Positions 1-5,469 of a stretch of 5,469 nt of DNA are shown one piece after another; position 1 is the stretch's first letter; each line of letters opens with the position of its first letter. The DNA is taken from the NCBI GenBank assembly GCA_012269655.1, contig JAAXJV010000198.1, forward strand, positions 1-5,469. Reading direction: 5' to 3'. The stretch comes from Pseudomonadales bacterium (GTDB lineage: Bacteria; Pseudomonadota; Gammaproteobacteria; Pseudomonadales; Litorivicinaceae). The notes below the pieces were generated by a model. That model made no database searches, was not told the origin of the DNA, and saw only the letters and a program-made list of their open reading frames with translations. The position numbers were made by a program, and so were the translations under genes.

Positions 1-1217
1 ATTCCGGTTCTAAAAGCGACGACGGCTATACCATCATCGAAAAATTTCCCGACTTCTCTATTCAAGTACAGGGATTTGAGCGCGGTATTCGGCTGCAGAT
101 TGACAATGCACCCGAAAATGCCTTCGTAGATGGCCACATCATCAACGGCATCCGGGAGCATCTGTTTTCGGTCGTTCGCGACTTGCTATACACCCGGACC
201 ACACTTACTCAGTACGATCTATCCGATCGCGTGCAAACCTCCAATGCCGTGTTTCACTTATTACGTCATGCCGATGCGCTGATTGCAGGACGAGCACCCA
301 ACATGGTCGTGTGCTGGGGCGGACACAGTATCAGTCGCGTCGAGTACGACTACACCAAAGAAGTTGGACATGAGCTGGGACTGAGAAGTATGGATATTTG
401 CACCGGCTGCGGTCCCGGTGCCATGAAAGGTCCGATGAAAGGCGCGGCTATCGCCCACGCCAAACAACGAATTAGAGACGGCCGTTATTTGGGCATCACT
501 GAACCCGGCATCATTGCGGCCGAGGCGCCGAATCCGATCGTCAATGAGTTGGTGATCATGCCGGATATTGAAAAGCGGTTAGAGGCCTTTGTTCGAGTGG
601 GACATGGAATCATCGTATTTCCCGGAGGCCCAGGAACAGCCGAGGAGCTGCTGTATCTGTTGGGCATTCTAATGCACCCTGATAACACTGATCAGCCCTT
701 GCCTTTGATCCTGACTGGCCCCGAAAGCAGTCGAGCCTTGTTAGAGCAATTGGATGCCTTTGTCGGGGCTACTTTGGGTGACGCAGCCCGAGCGCATTAC
801 CAACTGATCATTGATGACCCGGTTAAAGTCGCACAGTTGATGACCCAGGGCATTCAACAGGTGCATGACTATCGAGCCGCGACTCAGGATGCCTTTACTT
901 ACAACTGGCGCTTGTTTATTGACCGCCCATTCCAAGAGCCCTTTGCCCCGACGCATGAAAATATGGCCAGATTGAACTTATCGACTGATCAGCCGGCGCA
1001 CGAATTAGCGGCTGCATTGCGCCGAGCATTCAGCGGCATTGTCGCGGGCAACGTAAAAGCCCCTGGCGTTGCCGCCGTCAAAGCTCACGGCCCGTTTCAA
1101 TTGCACGGTGAGCCTGCGCTGATGCAGCGGATGGACGAACTACTAAAAAGTTTCGTCGAGCAAAGCCGCATGAAAATCGACGGTGACTACTGCCCCTGTT
1201 ATGAAATTCATCGATGA
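1..1217 (+). CDS. ppnN: Pyrimidine/purine nucleotide 5'-monophosphate nucleosidase PpnN (YgdH), 5'-partial
   Basis: The reading frame is open from base 3 to a TGA at 1215-1217, giving 404 residues. By remembered comparison with the 454-residue E. coli protein, about 45 N-terminal residues lie outside the window. The TTG at 183 is an internal leucine, since clearly homologous sequence (for example NAPENAFVDG) is encoded upstream of it. Family marks are CWGGHSI (near 312-332), ICTGCGPGAMKGPMKGAA (near 399-452), MPDIEKRLEAFVR and the LOG-type motif FPGGPGTAEELLYLLG (618-665). The C-terminal block RRAFSGIVAGNVK and the ending CYEIHR also match. The family hydrolyses nucleoside 5'-monophosphates to a free base and ribose 5-phosphate in the cytoplasm, and E. 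coli PpnN is stimulated by (p)ppGpp. The PGGxGT motif often causes mislabelling as lysine decarboxylase. Its stop overlaps the ybaK start by 4 bases. Confidence 0.95.
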   Translation, partial: SGSKSDDGYTIIEKFPDFSIQVQGFERGIRLQIDNAPENAFVDGHIINGIREHLFSVVRDLLYTRTTLTQYDLSDRVQTSNAVFHLLRHADALIAGRAPNMVVCWGGHSISRVEYDYTKEVGHELGLRSMDICTGCGPGAMKGPMKGAAIAHAKQRIRDGRYLGITEPGIIAAEAPNPIVNELVIMPDIEKRLEAFVRVGHGIIVFPGGPGTAEELLYLLGILMHPDNTDQPLPLILTGPESSRALLEQLDAFVGATLGDAARAHYQLIIDDPVKVAQLMTQGIQQVHDYRAATQDAFTYNWRLFIDRPFQEPFAPTHENMARLNLSTDQPAHELAAALRRAFSGIVAGNVKAPGVAAVKAHGPFQLHGEPALMQRMDELLKSFVEQSRMKIDGDYCPCYEIHR

Positions 1218-1684
1218 CACCGGCGATCAATTTTCTGCGCCAGCAAAAAATCCCACACGAGATCCATCCATTCGAACAACTGGATGAAGATGTGGGTTAT
1301 GCACTGGGGGCTGCACAGGCCCTAGGCGTCGAGCCCGGCTGCGTTTTCAAAACGCTGATGGTCACGGGCTCAGATGAATTCGCCTGTGCCATGGTCCCCG
1401 CAAATGCACAGCTCAATCTCAAACGGCTTGCCAAGTGTCTGAGTTGGAAAAAAATAACGATGGCACAAACCAAAGACGCTGAACGTGTAACTGGCTACAA
1501 AGTCGGGGGAATCAGCCCCTTAGGACAACGCCGACGGCATCTAACGGTAATCGACCAAAGCGCACTGCAATATTCACAAATCTATTGCAGTGCGGGTCAA
1601 CGGGGGGTGGATTTGGCGATTTCGCCGCAGGCTCTGACCAATCTGGGCATAAAGCCCGCCTCAATTGCCGACTTTGTCTCGTAA
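1214..1684 (+). CDS. ybaK: Cys-tRNA(Pro)/Cys-tRNA(Cys) deacylase YbaK
   Basis: This 156-residue protein has the normal length of the YbaK/EbsC family and is collinear with E. coli YbaK as I remember it, starting MTPA in both. The family hydrolyses Cys-tRNA(Pro) made in error by prolyl-tRNA synthetase, acting in trans in the cytoplasm. The essential lysine is K46 in VFKTLMV. The glycine-rich substrate loop is GYKVGGISPLGQRRR (residues 95-109), and IYCSAGQRGVDL fits the conserved C-terminal strand. The ATG at 1214 forms an ATGA overlap with the ppnN stop and has no clear Shine-Dalgarno sequence, so translation is probably coupled to ppnN. The last 24 bases overlap the 3' end of the convergent aldolase gene. 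A perfect 12-bp inverted repeat lies within the coding sequence at 1561-1594. Confidence 0.95.
   Translation: MTPAINFLRQQKIPHEIHPFEQLDEDVGYALGAAQALGVEPGCVFKTLMVTGSDEFACAMVPANAQLNLKRLAKCLSWKKITMAQTKDAERVTGYKVGGISPLGQRRRHLTVIDQSALQYSQIYCSAGQRGVDLAISPQALTNLGIKPASIADFVS
1561..1594. repeat. Perfect 12-bp inverted repeat, possible terminator hairpin inside ybaK
   Basis: The arms are CGCACTGCAATA (1561-1572) and TATTGCAGTGCG (1583-1594), exact reverse complements around a 10-base loop. The repeat sits 66 bases beyond the stop of the minus-strand aldolase gene and 88 bases before the end of the ybaK stop codon. A hairpin at this place could end transcription, or protect the 3' end, of the leftward operon. 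Neither side carries a proper U-tract (leftward the stem is followed by CTTTGG), so a standard intrinsic terminator is not shown. The hairpin itself is seen directly; its function is inferred. Confidence 0.55.
1661..1684. other. Convergent 3' overlap of ybaK and the aldolase gene
   Basis: The aldolase TGA is read from 1663-1661 on the minus strand, and the ybaK TAA is at 1682-1684 on the plus strand. The final codons of each gene therefore lie in the other gene and there is no intergenic spacer. Terminators for both units must lie within coding sequence, and the two transcripts should be complementary at their 3' ends. Confidence 0.9.
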
Positions 1685-2437
1685 AGCGGCCGCGCCCGAT
1701 AACATCAAGGCATGATCACTGGCTAACATGAACAAAGAAGCGCCCTGCTCGCGCCATTGAGGCACCTCGCCCAAATCGCCAACGAACATACCGACCGTCC
1801 GATTGGCAGCACGGCAGGCTTGCATGATTCGTTCGACTGCGTCGAGTACGATTGGGGCCTTCAGATTCGTCTCACCCAGTGCAACGGTCAGATCCGCACG
1901 ACCAATAAAGAGTGCATCAATACCCGGCACTTGCGCGATCTGCTCAATCTCATCCAGCGCCTCAACGTCCTCAATCTGAGCCACGACCGTGACCTCTTGA
2001 GCCGCGCCTTCCAACTGTCCAGGCATCCCACGAGTCGCGTACCAAGCGGCTCTAGTCGAGCCCGCAAAGCCACGGCCACCGGCACCATATTGACAGGCCT
2101 TTGCCAACGCAGTTGCCTCTTCAACACTACGAACATGCGGCGCCAGGATGCCTGACGCACCCCGGTCTAACGCATCTAATATCGCATCTGGGCTGTTATG
2201 AGACACACGCTCTAATGTGGGCAGATCGTTGGCTCGTGCAATCGCACAGCAAGCATCCAAGTCGGCTCGGTTAAAAGGCGCATGCTCGGCATCCAAGCAA
2301 ACGGCATCCAACGAAGAGAGCGACAGCACCTCGGTGATGTGCATGTGCGGCGTCTTTTGAAAAGTTCCGAGGGTGAATTCACCGGCCTGAATGCGGGCCT
2401 TGAAACCCGCACAGCGCTGACCCAGGCGGATACTCAC
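1661..2437 (-). CDS. HpcH/HpaI-family class II 2-oxo-acid aldolase
   Basis: The protein is 258 residues from the GTG at 2437, normal for the HpcH/HpaI family. These enzymes carry out metal-dependent retro-aldol cleavage of 2-oxo-4-hydroxy acids, usually giving pyruvate plus an aldehyde. Seen in the sequence: the DAEHAPF motif with catalytic-type H52, R77 in LERV, metal-ligand candidates E156 (AQIED) and D182 (IGRADLTVALG), and GASGILAPHVRSVEEA in the barrel core. A longer reading from the TTG at 2449 is open, but the GTG is preferred: it makes a GTGA overlap with the upstream stop and needs no deeper intrusion into that gene. It is the last gene of the leftward run, which fits a role in the final C-C cleavage of a pathway. 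Alternatives within the family are 4-hydroxy-2-oxoheptanedioate aldolase, 2-keto-3-deoxy-L-rhamnonate aldolase and 5-keto-4-deoxyglucarate aldolase; the substrate is not decided here. Confidence 0.88.
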   Translation of the reverse strand: MSIRLGQRCAGFKARIQAGEFTLGTFQKTPHMHITEVLSLSSLDAVCLDAEHAPFNRADLDACCAIARANDLPTLERVSHNSPDAILDALDRGASGILAPHVRSVEEATALAKACQYGAGGRGFAGSTRAAWYATRGMPGQLEGAAQEVTVVAQIEDVEALDEIEQIAQVPGIDALFIGRADLTVALGETNLKAPIVLDAVERIMQACRAANRTVGMFVGDLGEVPQWREQGASLFMLASDHALMLSGAAALRDKVGN

Positions 2438-3588
2438 TTGCCGCCCCAAAGACGCGAGCTCGCAAGCTCCGCACCATCAGCCAGGGTTTTCAGCTTGGCC
2501 CAAACTACGTCCGTCTGGACGCTGCCAAACCCAGCAAAGGTGGAGAATCCACAATCGGTACCGGCAATAACACGCTCTCGCCCAACAATATTGGCAAATC
2601 GTTCGATCCGCTCTGCGACCAATTCAGGGTGCTCGACGAAATTGCTGGTGGAGTCAATCACACCCGGCACCAGAATCTTTTCTTCGCTAATCAGATCCGC
2701 ATGGTCGCGGATCACCTGCCATTCGTGCCCATGACGGGGATTAGCGGTTTCAAACAAAAGGGCGGCAGGTCTAGCCTTGAGCACCGTCGGCAAGATAACG
2801 TCTAGCCCCACATCACACACGTGTGGGCCTTCATAGTTACCCCAGCAAATATGCATTCGCATTTGTTCGGGGGCGATGTTGCGAGTTGCATGGTTGAGCA
2901 CTTCAACGTGACGAGCAATGCGCGTCATGTACTCGTCATCTTCGGTGTCTTTAAACATCATATGCCGACCTAGGCCCAGATCCGGACTGTCCAGCTGCAA
3001 TTGATAGCCTGCGTTGACGATACCTTCGTACTCGATACGCATGGCTTCGGCGAGCGCCTCAAGGTACTCGTCATCGGTCGCGTAGTATTCATTAGGCTGG
3101 AACAGCGCAATGACACCTGGGCTTGCGGCGTTCATAAAGGCACCCGCGGGCGAAGAGGCTTTCAAAGCGTCTGCAAAGCAGCTTAAATCTTCGTTCAGCG
3201 GATCCATGGATTTGACTTCAATCGGTCCGACACACTTGGGCCGCTTGTATTCGGGCACACCGCCAGAGCGACTGGCAAAGGCTCCGTAATTCGGGAACAG
3301 CTCGAGGTCTTTGGGTGTCCGGCGGGGGCTATCCCCTTCAAATCCGGTGATACGATCTTTGATGTAAGTGGCGTAGCTGATTTTGGACTGTTCACCGTCA
3401 CTCACAATGTCCACGCCACTGGCGACTTGCTTTCGGACCGTCTCTGTCACCGCCTCACGCAGCGTCTGAGCGAACGCAGCCTCGTCGATCGCCTTGCCCT
3501 GCTCTTTGGCAAATACGCCCTCGGTTACCGCTTCTGAACGGGGCAAGCTGCCAACGTGGGTGGTCAAAATTCGATCGTTGCTGCGCAT
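2434..3588 (-). CDS. Short MetE-like (cobalamin-independent methionine synthase C-terminal domain family) zinc protein
   Basis: This 384-residue protein is about half the length of classical MetE (~750) and corresponds to its C-terminal catalytic barrel alone. All four zinc-ligand positions of the MetE fold are present: H246 and C248 (MHICWGN), E280 (LLFETANP) and C346 (AGTDCGF). Other family marks are TTHVGSLPR (9-17), VSDGEQSK (62-69), QLDSPDLGLG (198-207) and VIDSTSNFVEHPELVAERI (310-328). Zinc in this fold activates a thiol for alkyl transfer. Relatives include methionine synthases and the epoxyalkane:coenzyme M transferases, so methionine synthesis should not be assumed. The start at 3588 is chosen because conserved sequence begins just after it and a Shine-Dalgarno AAGGA stands 5 bases upstream. 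The upstream hydrolase stop is 8 bases away, and the aldolase start overlaps this gene's stop as GTGA. Confidence 0.88.
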   Translation of the reverse strand: MRSNDRILTTHVGSLPRSEAVTEGVFAKEQGKAIDEAAFAQTLREAVTETVRKQVASGVDIVSDGEQSKISYATYIKDRITGFEGDSPRRTPKDLELFPNYGAFASRSGGVPEYKRPKCVGPIEVKSMDPLNEDLSCFADALKASSPAGAFMNAASPGVIALFQPNEYYATDDEYLEALAEAMRIEYEGIVNAGYQLQLDSPDLGLGRHMMFKDTEDDEYMTRIARHVEVLNHATRNIAPEQMRMHICWGNYEGPHVCDVGLDVILPTVLKARPAALLFETANPRHGHEWQVIRDHADLISEEKILVPGVIDSTSNFVEHPELVAERIERFANIVGRERVIAGTDCGFSTFAGFGSVQTDVVWAKLKTLADGAELASSRLWGGK

Positions 3589-3593
3589 AGGTA

Positions 3594-3598
3594 TCCTT
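3594..3598 (-). promoter_or_regulatory. Shine-Dalgarno site that fixes the MetE-like start
   Basis: Read on the minus strand, AAGGA is followed by five bases and then ATG at 3588. The first two bases (3598-3597) are shared with the TAA stop of the alpha/beta hydrolase, as expected for tightly coupled genes. It is the clearest ribosome binding site in the leftward run and argues against an upstream start at 3669. Confidence 0.7.
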
Positions 3599-4286
3599 AG
3601 CGTTTGAATAGTTGTTCGAGGGCTTGATTGACCCGTTCTGGCTGTTCTAGCGTCGCTAGATGACCGCAATTCTCCAAGAGTACCAGCTCTGAATACGGGA
3701 TGCCCTCATGCATCTCGCGCTGGCGGTCTTCTGGGCACAAAATGTCCTCTGTGCCTGCCATGATCAGCGTTGGAACGCGGATCGAAGCCAGGTTGGGACG
3801 TTGGTCGGGGCGACCGCGAACAGCCTTGATTTGTCGGGTCAGCACGGCCTGACCCTGGTCCATGGCCATATCTCGAACCGTATTCAGAATATCAACATTG
3901 TCTTGGTTAGCCTTGGCCAAATACAACGGCTTGAGTTGGTCCATTACAATGTTTTCGAAATCACCCTCGAACAATCGCTGCACCAATGCGTTACGCTCAC
4001 GTTGTTTTTCGCCGGTGTCATTGCGCGCATTCGAGTCCAAAATCGCCAAATGCGAGACCCTTTCTGGGTGCTGCCGAATCATCTCCAACGCCAAAATTCC
4101 GCCGTAACTCAATCCCACCAGGGCCACGTTAGAAGTTTCGATTTGTTGCCAGATCGCATGAGCTTGCATGGTCACGGAGTCAAATTGCCCGACTTCGGCG
4201 GTGGTGTGCTCGCCAAAAGCTTCACGCTGGGCAGCAAACAAACGGTGATCGCAGAGGGTGCCGGGCAACCACAAAATATCTGTCAT
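3597..4286 (-). CDS. Alpha/beta hydrolase
   Basis: The 229-residue protein has the canonical alpha/beta hydrolase layout. LWLPGTLCD (5-13) is the oxyanion-hole strand end. VGLSYGG (57-63) is the nucleophile elbow with S60. The catalytic acid candidate is D181 in MAGTEDILCP, and the catalytic histidine is H209 in NCGHLATLEQPERV. The cap segment between about residues 90 and 165 is short. There is no signal peptide, so it should act in the cytoplasm. Such enzymes cleave esters, thioesters, lactones or activated C-C bonds; the exact substrate cannot be told. The ATG at 4286 overlaps the lacI-type stop as ATGA and has no strong Shine-Dalgarno of its own, which points to translational coupling. 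Its place between regulator and MetE-like gene suggests a pathway step, not general esterase activity. Confidence 0.88.
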   Translation of the reverse strand: MTDILWLPGTLCDHRLFAAQREAFGEHTTAEVGQFDSVTMQAHAIWQQIETSNVALVGLSYGGILALEMIRQHPERVSHLAILDSNARNDTGEKQRERNALVQRLFEGDFENIVMDQLKPLYLAKANQDNVDILNTVRDMAMDQGQAVLTRQIKAVRGRPDQRPNLASIRVPTLIMAGTEDILCPEDRQREMHEGIPYSELVLLENCGHLATLEQPERVNQALEQLFKR

Positions 4287-5260
4287 AACGGAGCCGTCGA
4301 ACCTACGCGCAACGCTCCTTGATGCACCAGGCTTTGAGGACTTTCATCAGGCGAGTCCATTTGCCCAATCAATAATTCGACTGAATCGTTCACCATATCA
4401 GGTAAAGGCTGAGCAAAGGTGGTCAGATCGTAACGCGCCAATGCACCAGCGACTGACCCATCAAAACCGGTCACCCAAATCTGCTCGGGTACCTGGACAC
4501 CCAGCCGATCCAATCCATCGATCACACCCATGGCCATCGAATCGTTCATGCACATGATGGCGTCGGGTTTGGCCGAAACCAGTTGATGCGCGGCATTAAA
4601 ACCCGACTCATAACTAAAATCGCCCGCCAAGGTATCCAGATGAGCACTGCCTAAGCCATCCAGTGCCCCCATCAAACGATGTCGCGCGACAAAGTTATCT
4701 TTGGGCCCACTCAATAACATCACCCGATGTCGGCCCGCATTGACCAGCGCCGCCGCCAGTTGAGCACCACCCAAGGTTTGCTCACAGATTACAGATGCAA
4801 ACTCACCCTGCGGATCCAAGCGATTCATCAGCACCATCGGGCGATTGAGCGCCCGGATCATTTCGCGTTTATCGGGAGCAAATTGCGTGGTCGCAATGAT
4901 GCCGTCCACTTGATATTTTCCGACCTCTTGAAGCACGGCTTCAACACGGTCGATCCGGCCATCGGTATAGAACAACAGCATTTTTTTGCCCGCACGCTCG
5001 AGCGCACCGGCCAACAATTCGACAATTTCAGGGTAATAACGACTGCTGGTTTGGCTGACTATCACGGCCACCATGCCGCTTTGACCTGTGATTAGGCTGC
5101 GGGCTAATACGTTGGGTTGATAACCCAGTGCTTTGGCGGCGGCCAAGACTTTAGCTCGCGTATCGGCGGCAACTTTGCCGCCGTTGGAGAACGTACGAGA
5201 AACCGCGGACTGAGAGACCCCAGCCCGCTTGGCAACATCATAAGATGTCACCTTAGCCAT
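4283..5260 (-). CDS. LacI-family transcriptional regulator
   Basis: The 325-residue protein has the full LacI/GalR plan. The N-terminal helix-turn-helix is SYDVAKRAGVSQSAVSR (6-22), and the hinge region is LGYQPNVLARSL (45-56). A periplasmic-binding-protein-like effector domain runs from about 62 to the end, with MVAVIVSQTSSRYYPEIV, DGIIATT, CMNDSMAMGVIDGL (237-250), VTGFDGS (263-269) and TTFAQPL (280-286). The family usually represses a local catabolic operon and is released by a pathway-related small molecule. The gene is inside the leftward run: its ATG shares one base with the TGA of the HisD-like gene (TGATG), and its stop overlaps the hydrolase start (ATGA). Autoregulation is therefore likely, with the operator expected upstream of the HisD-like gene, outside the window. 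The effector is not predictable from sequence alone. Confidence 0.93.
   Translation of the reverse strand: MAKVTSYDVAKRAGVSQSAVSRTFSNGGKVAADTRAKVLAAAKALGYQPNVLARSLITGQSGMVAVIVSQTSSRYYPEIVELLAGALERAGKKMLLFYTDGRIDRVEAVLQEVGKYQVDGIIATTQFAPDKREMIRALNRPMVLMNRLDPQGEFASVICEQTLGGAQLAAALVNAGRHRVMLLSGPKDNFVARHRLMGALDGLGSAHLDTLAGDFSYESGFNAAHQLVSAKPDAIMCMNDSMAMGVIDGLDRLGVQVPEQIWVTGFDGSVAGALARYDLTTFAQPLPDMVNDSVELLIGQMDSPDESPQSLVHQGALRVGSTAPL
5164..5183. repeat. GC-rich inverted repeat near the 5' end of the LacI-type gene
   Basis: The arms CGGCGGCAA (5164-5172) and TTGCCGCCG (5175-5183) are exact reverse complements separated by two bases; as RNA this would fold as an 8-bp stem with a 4-base loop. It encodes the GGKVAA region just after the recognition helix, so codon choice and protein constraint may explain it. 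Its size and symmetry also resemble a LacI-family operator, but nothing else supports that reading. Confidence 0.3.
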
Positions 5261-5469
5261 CAGGCTTTCTTATACCGGCGAACCCGAATATCGGCTTGCT
5301 CTTTGTGTCCCATGAAGCCTTCAAGTGCGCACAATCGCGAGCAGTACTCGCCCACATGAACGCTGGCCTCTTCAGTCAGGACACGCTGATAGGTACAGGT
5401 CTTGATGAACTTACCGACCCACAGACCGCCGGTATAGCGAGCCGCCTTTTTGGTCGGCAAGGTGTGGTT
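5260..5469 (-). CDS. HisD-superfamily dehydrogenase, sulfopropanediol dehydrogenase (HpsN)-like, 5'-partial
   Basis: Only the last 69 residues are in the window; the frame stays open to the right edge with [16 protein letters not shown]. The TTG at 5460 is an internal leucine, not a start. The segment matches the C-terminal end of the histidinol dehydrogenase superfamily. [18 protein letters not shown] replaces the LPTGGAARFSSGL-type sequence of true HisD, and [18 protein letters not shown] contains the histidine matching the C-terminal zinc ligand of HisD. From memory, the [12 protein letters not shown] form is characteristic of HpsN-like enzymes, which oxidise 2,3-dihydroxypropane-1-sulfonate to sulfolactate with NAD+. 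The subfamily also holds untested members, so the substrate is uncertain. It heads the visible operon, and its TGA shares one base with the lacI-type ATG. Neighbours are not histidine-biosynthesis genes, which supports a catabolic role. Confidence 0.82.
   Translation of the reverse strand, partial: NHTLPTKKAARYTGGLWVGKFIKTCTYQRVLTEEASVHVGEYCSRLCALEGFMGHKEQADIRVRRYKKA

Larger units (their letters stand above)
1661..5469 (-). other. Five-gene leftward catabolic operon (5' end outside window)
   Basis: The order is HisD/HpsN-like dehydrogenase, LacI-family regulator, alpha/beta hydrolase, MetE-like zinc protein, HpcH/HpaI aldolase. The junctions are a 1-base overlap, a 4-base overlap, an 8-base gap and a 4-base overlap, leaving no room for an internal promoter outside coding sequence. 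One polycistronic mRNA is therefore expected. The chemistry suggests oxidation of an alcohol, hydrolysis, thiol/alkyl transfer or cleavage, and retro-aldol cleavage of a small molecule, controlled by the embedded repressor. This pathway order is inference. Confidence 0.8.

Noticed and set aside
618..665. PGGxGTxxE motif suggesting a lysine decarboxylase or a cytokinin-activating LOG enzyme
   Set aside because: The whole-length match, including the C-terminal block, is to PpnN; the lysine decarboxylase label is a known misnomer for this motif.
1645..1657. GGGC-ATAAA-GCCC mini hairpin near the end of ybaK
   Set aside because: The stem is only four base pairs and has no U-tract; far weaker than the 12-bp repeat at 1561-1594.
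1757..2155. Plus-strand open frame of 132 codons opposite the aldolase
   Set aside because: Antisense shadow of a well-supported family member; low-complexity sequence with no family resemblance.
2282..2734. Plus-strand open frame of 150 codons across the aldolase/MetE-like junction
   Set aside because: It runs antisense across two real genes and shows no motif or ribosome binding site.
2816..2825. CACACGTGTG palindrome in the MetE-like gene
   Set aside because: A ten-base palindrome is common by chance, it encodes conserved-looking protein, and it does not extend.
3589..3669. N-terminal extension of the MetE-like protein by 27 residues
   Set aside because: The extra residues (serine, arginine and threonine rich) lie inside the hydrolase gene and do not resemble the family. 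A good Shine-Dalgarno fixes the start at 3588.
3708..4322. Plus-strand open frame of 204 codons opposite the alpha/beta hydrolase
   Set aside because: It lies almost wholly antisense to a gene with a clear catalytic triad, has no recognisable domain, and its codons mirror the constrained strand.
4981..4987. Run of seven A on the coding strand of the LacI-type gene, possible frameshift site
   Set aside because: The phase is AAA AAA A, not the A AAA AAx needed for classical -1 slippage, and the downstream frame is intact. The same applies to the A7 run near 1449-1455 in ybaK.

Overview
The window is fully packed coding DNA of moderate GC. It most likely comes from a gammaproteobacterium, because a PpnN-type nucleotide nucleosidase followed by a YbaK deacylase is typical of that group. 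A marine or environmental heterotroph is a further guess, based on the type of catabolic genes on the other strand. There are no rRNAs, tRNAs, insertion sequences, integrases or CRISPR repeats, and no intergenic gap longer than 8 bases.

Left part (plus strand, 1-1684): the C-terminal ~90% of ppnN, whose 5' end lies outside the window, followed by ybaK with a 4-base ATGA overlap. These are housekeeping functions: nucleotide salvage linked to the stringent response, and proofreading of mischarged Cys-tRNA.

Right part (minus strand, 5469 down to 1661): five genes in one tight operon-like run. In transcription order they are a HisD-superfamily dehydrogenase of the sulfopropanediol-dehydrogenase (HpsN) type (only its last 69 residues are in the window), a LacI-family regulator, a small alpha/beta hydrolase, a short cobalamin-independent methionine synthase (MetE)-like zinc protein, and an HpcH/HpaI-family aldolase. 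The junctions are TGATG, ATGA, an 8-base gap and GTGA, so translational coupling is likely throughout. The set looks like a catabolic module for an unidentified alcohol or organosulfur compound: oxidation, hydrolysis, transfer or cleavage at a thiol/alkyl group, then retro-aldol cleavage, under its own repressor. The substrate cannot be read from the sequence.

The two convergent units overlap by 24 bases at their 3' ends (1661-1684). The strongest non-coding signal in the window is a perfect 12-bp inverted repeat with a 10-base loop at 1561-1594. It lies inside the ybaK 3' coding region, just downstream of the end of the minus-strand operon. No promoter can be assigned, because the promoters of both units should lie outside the window.
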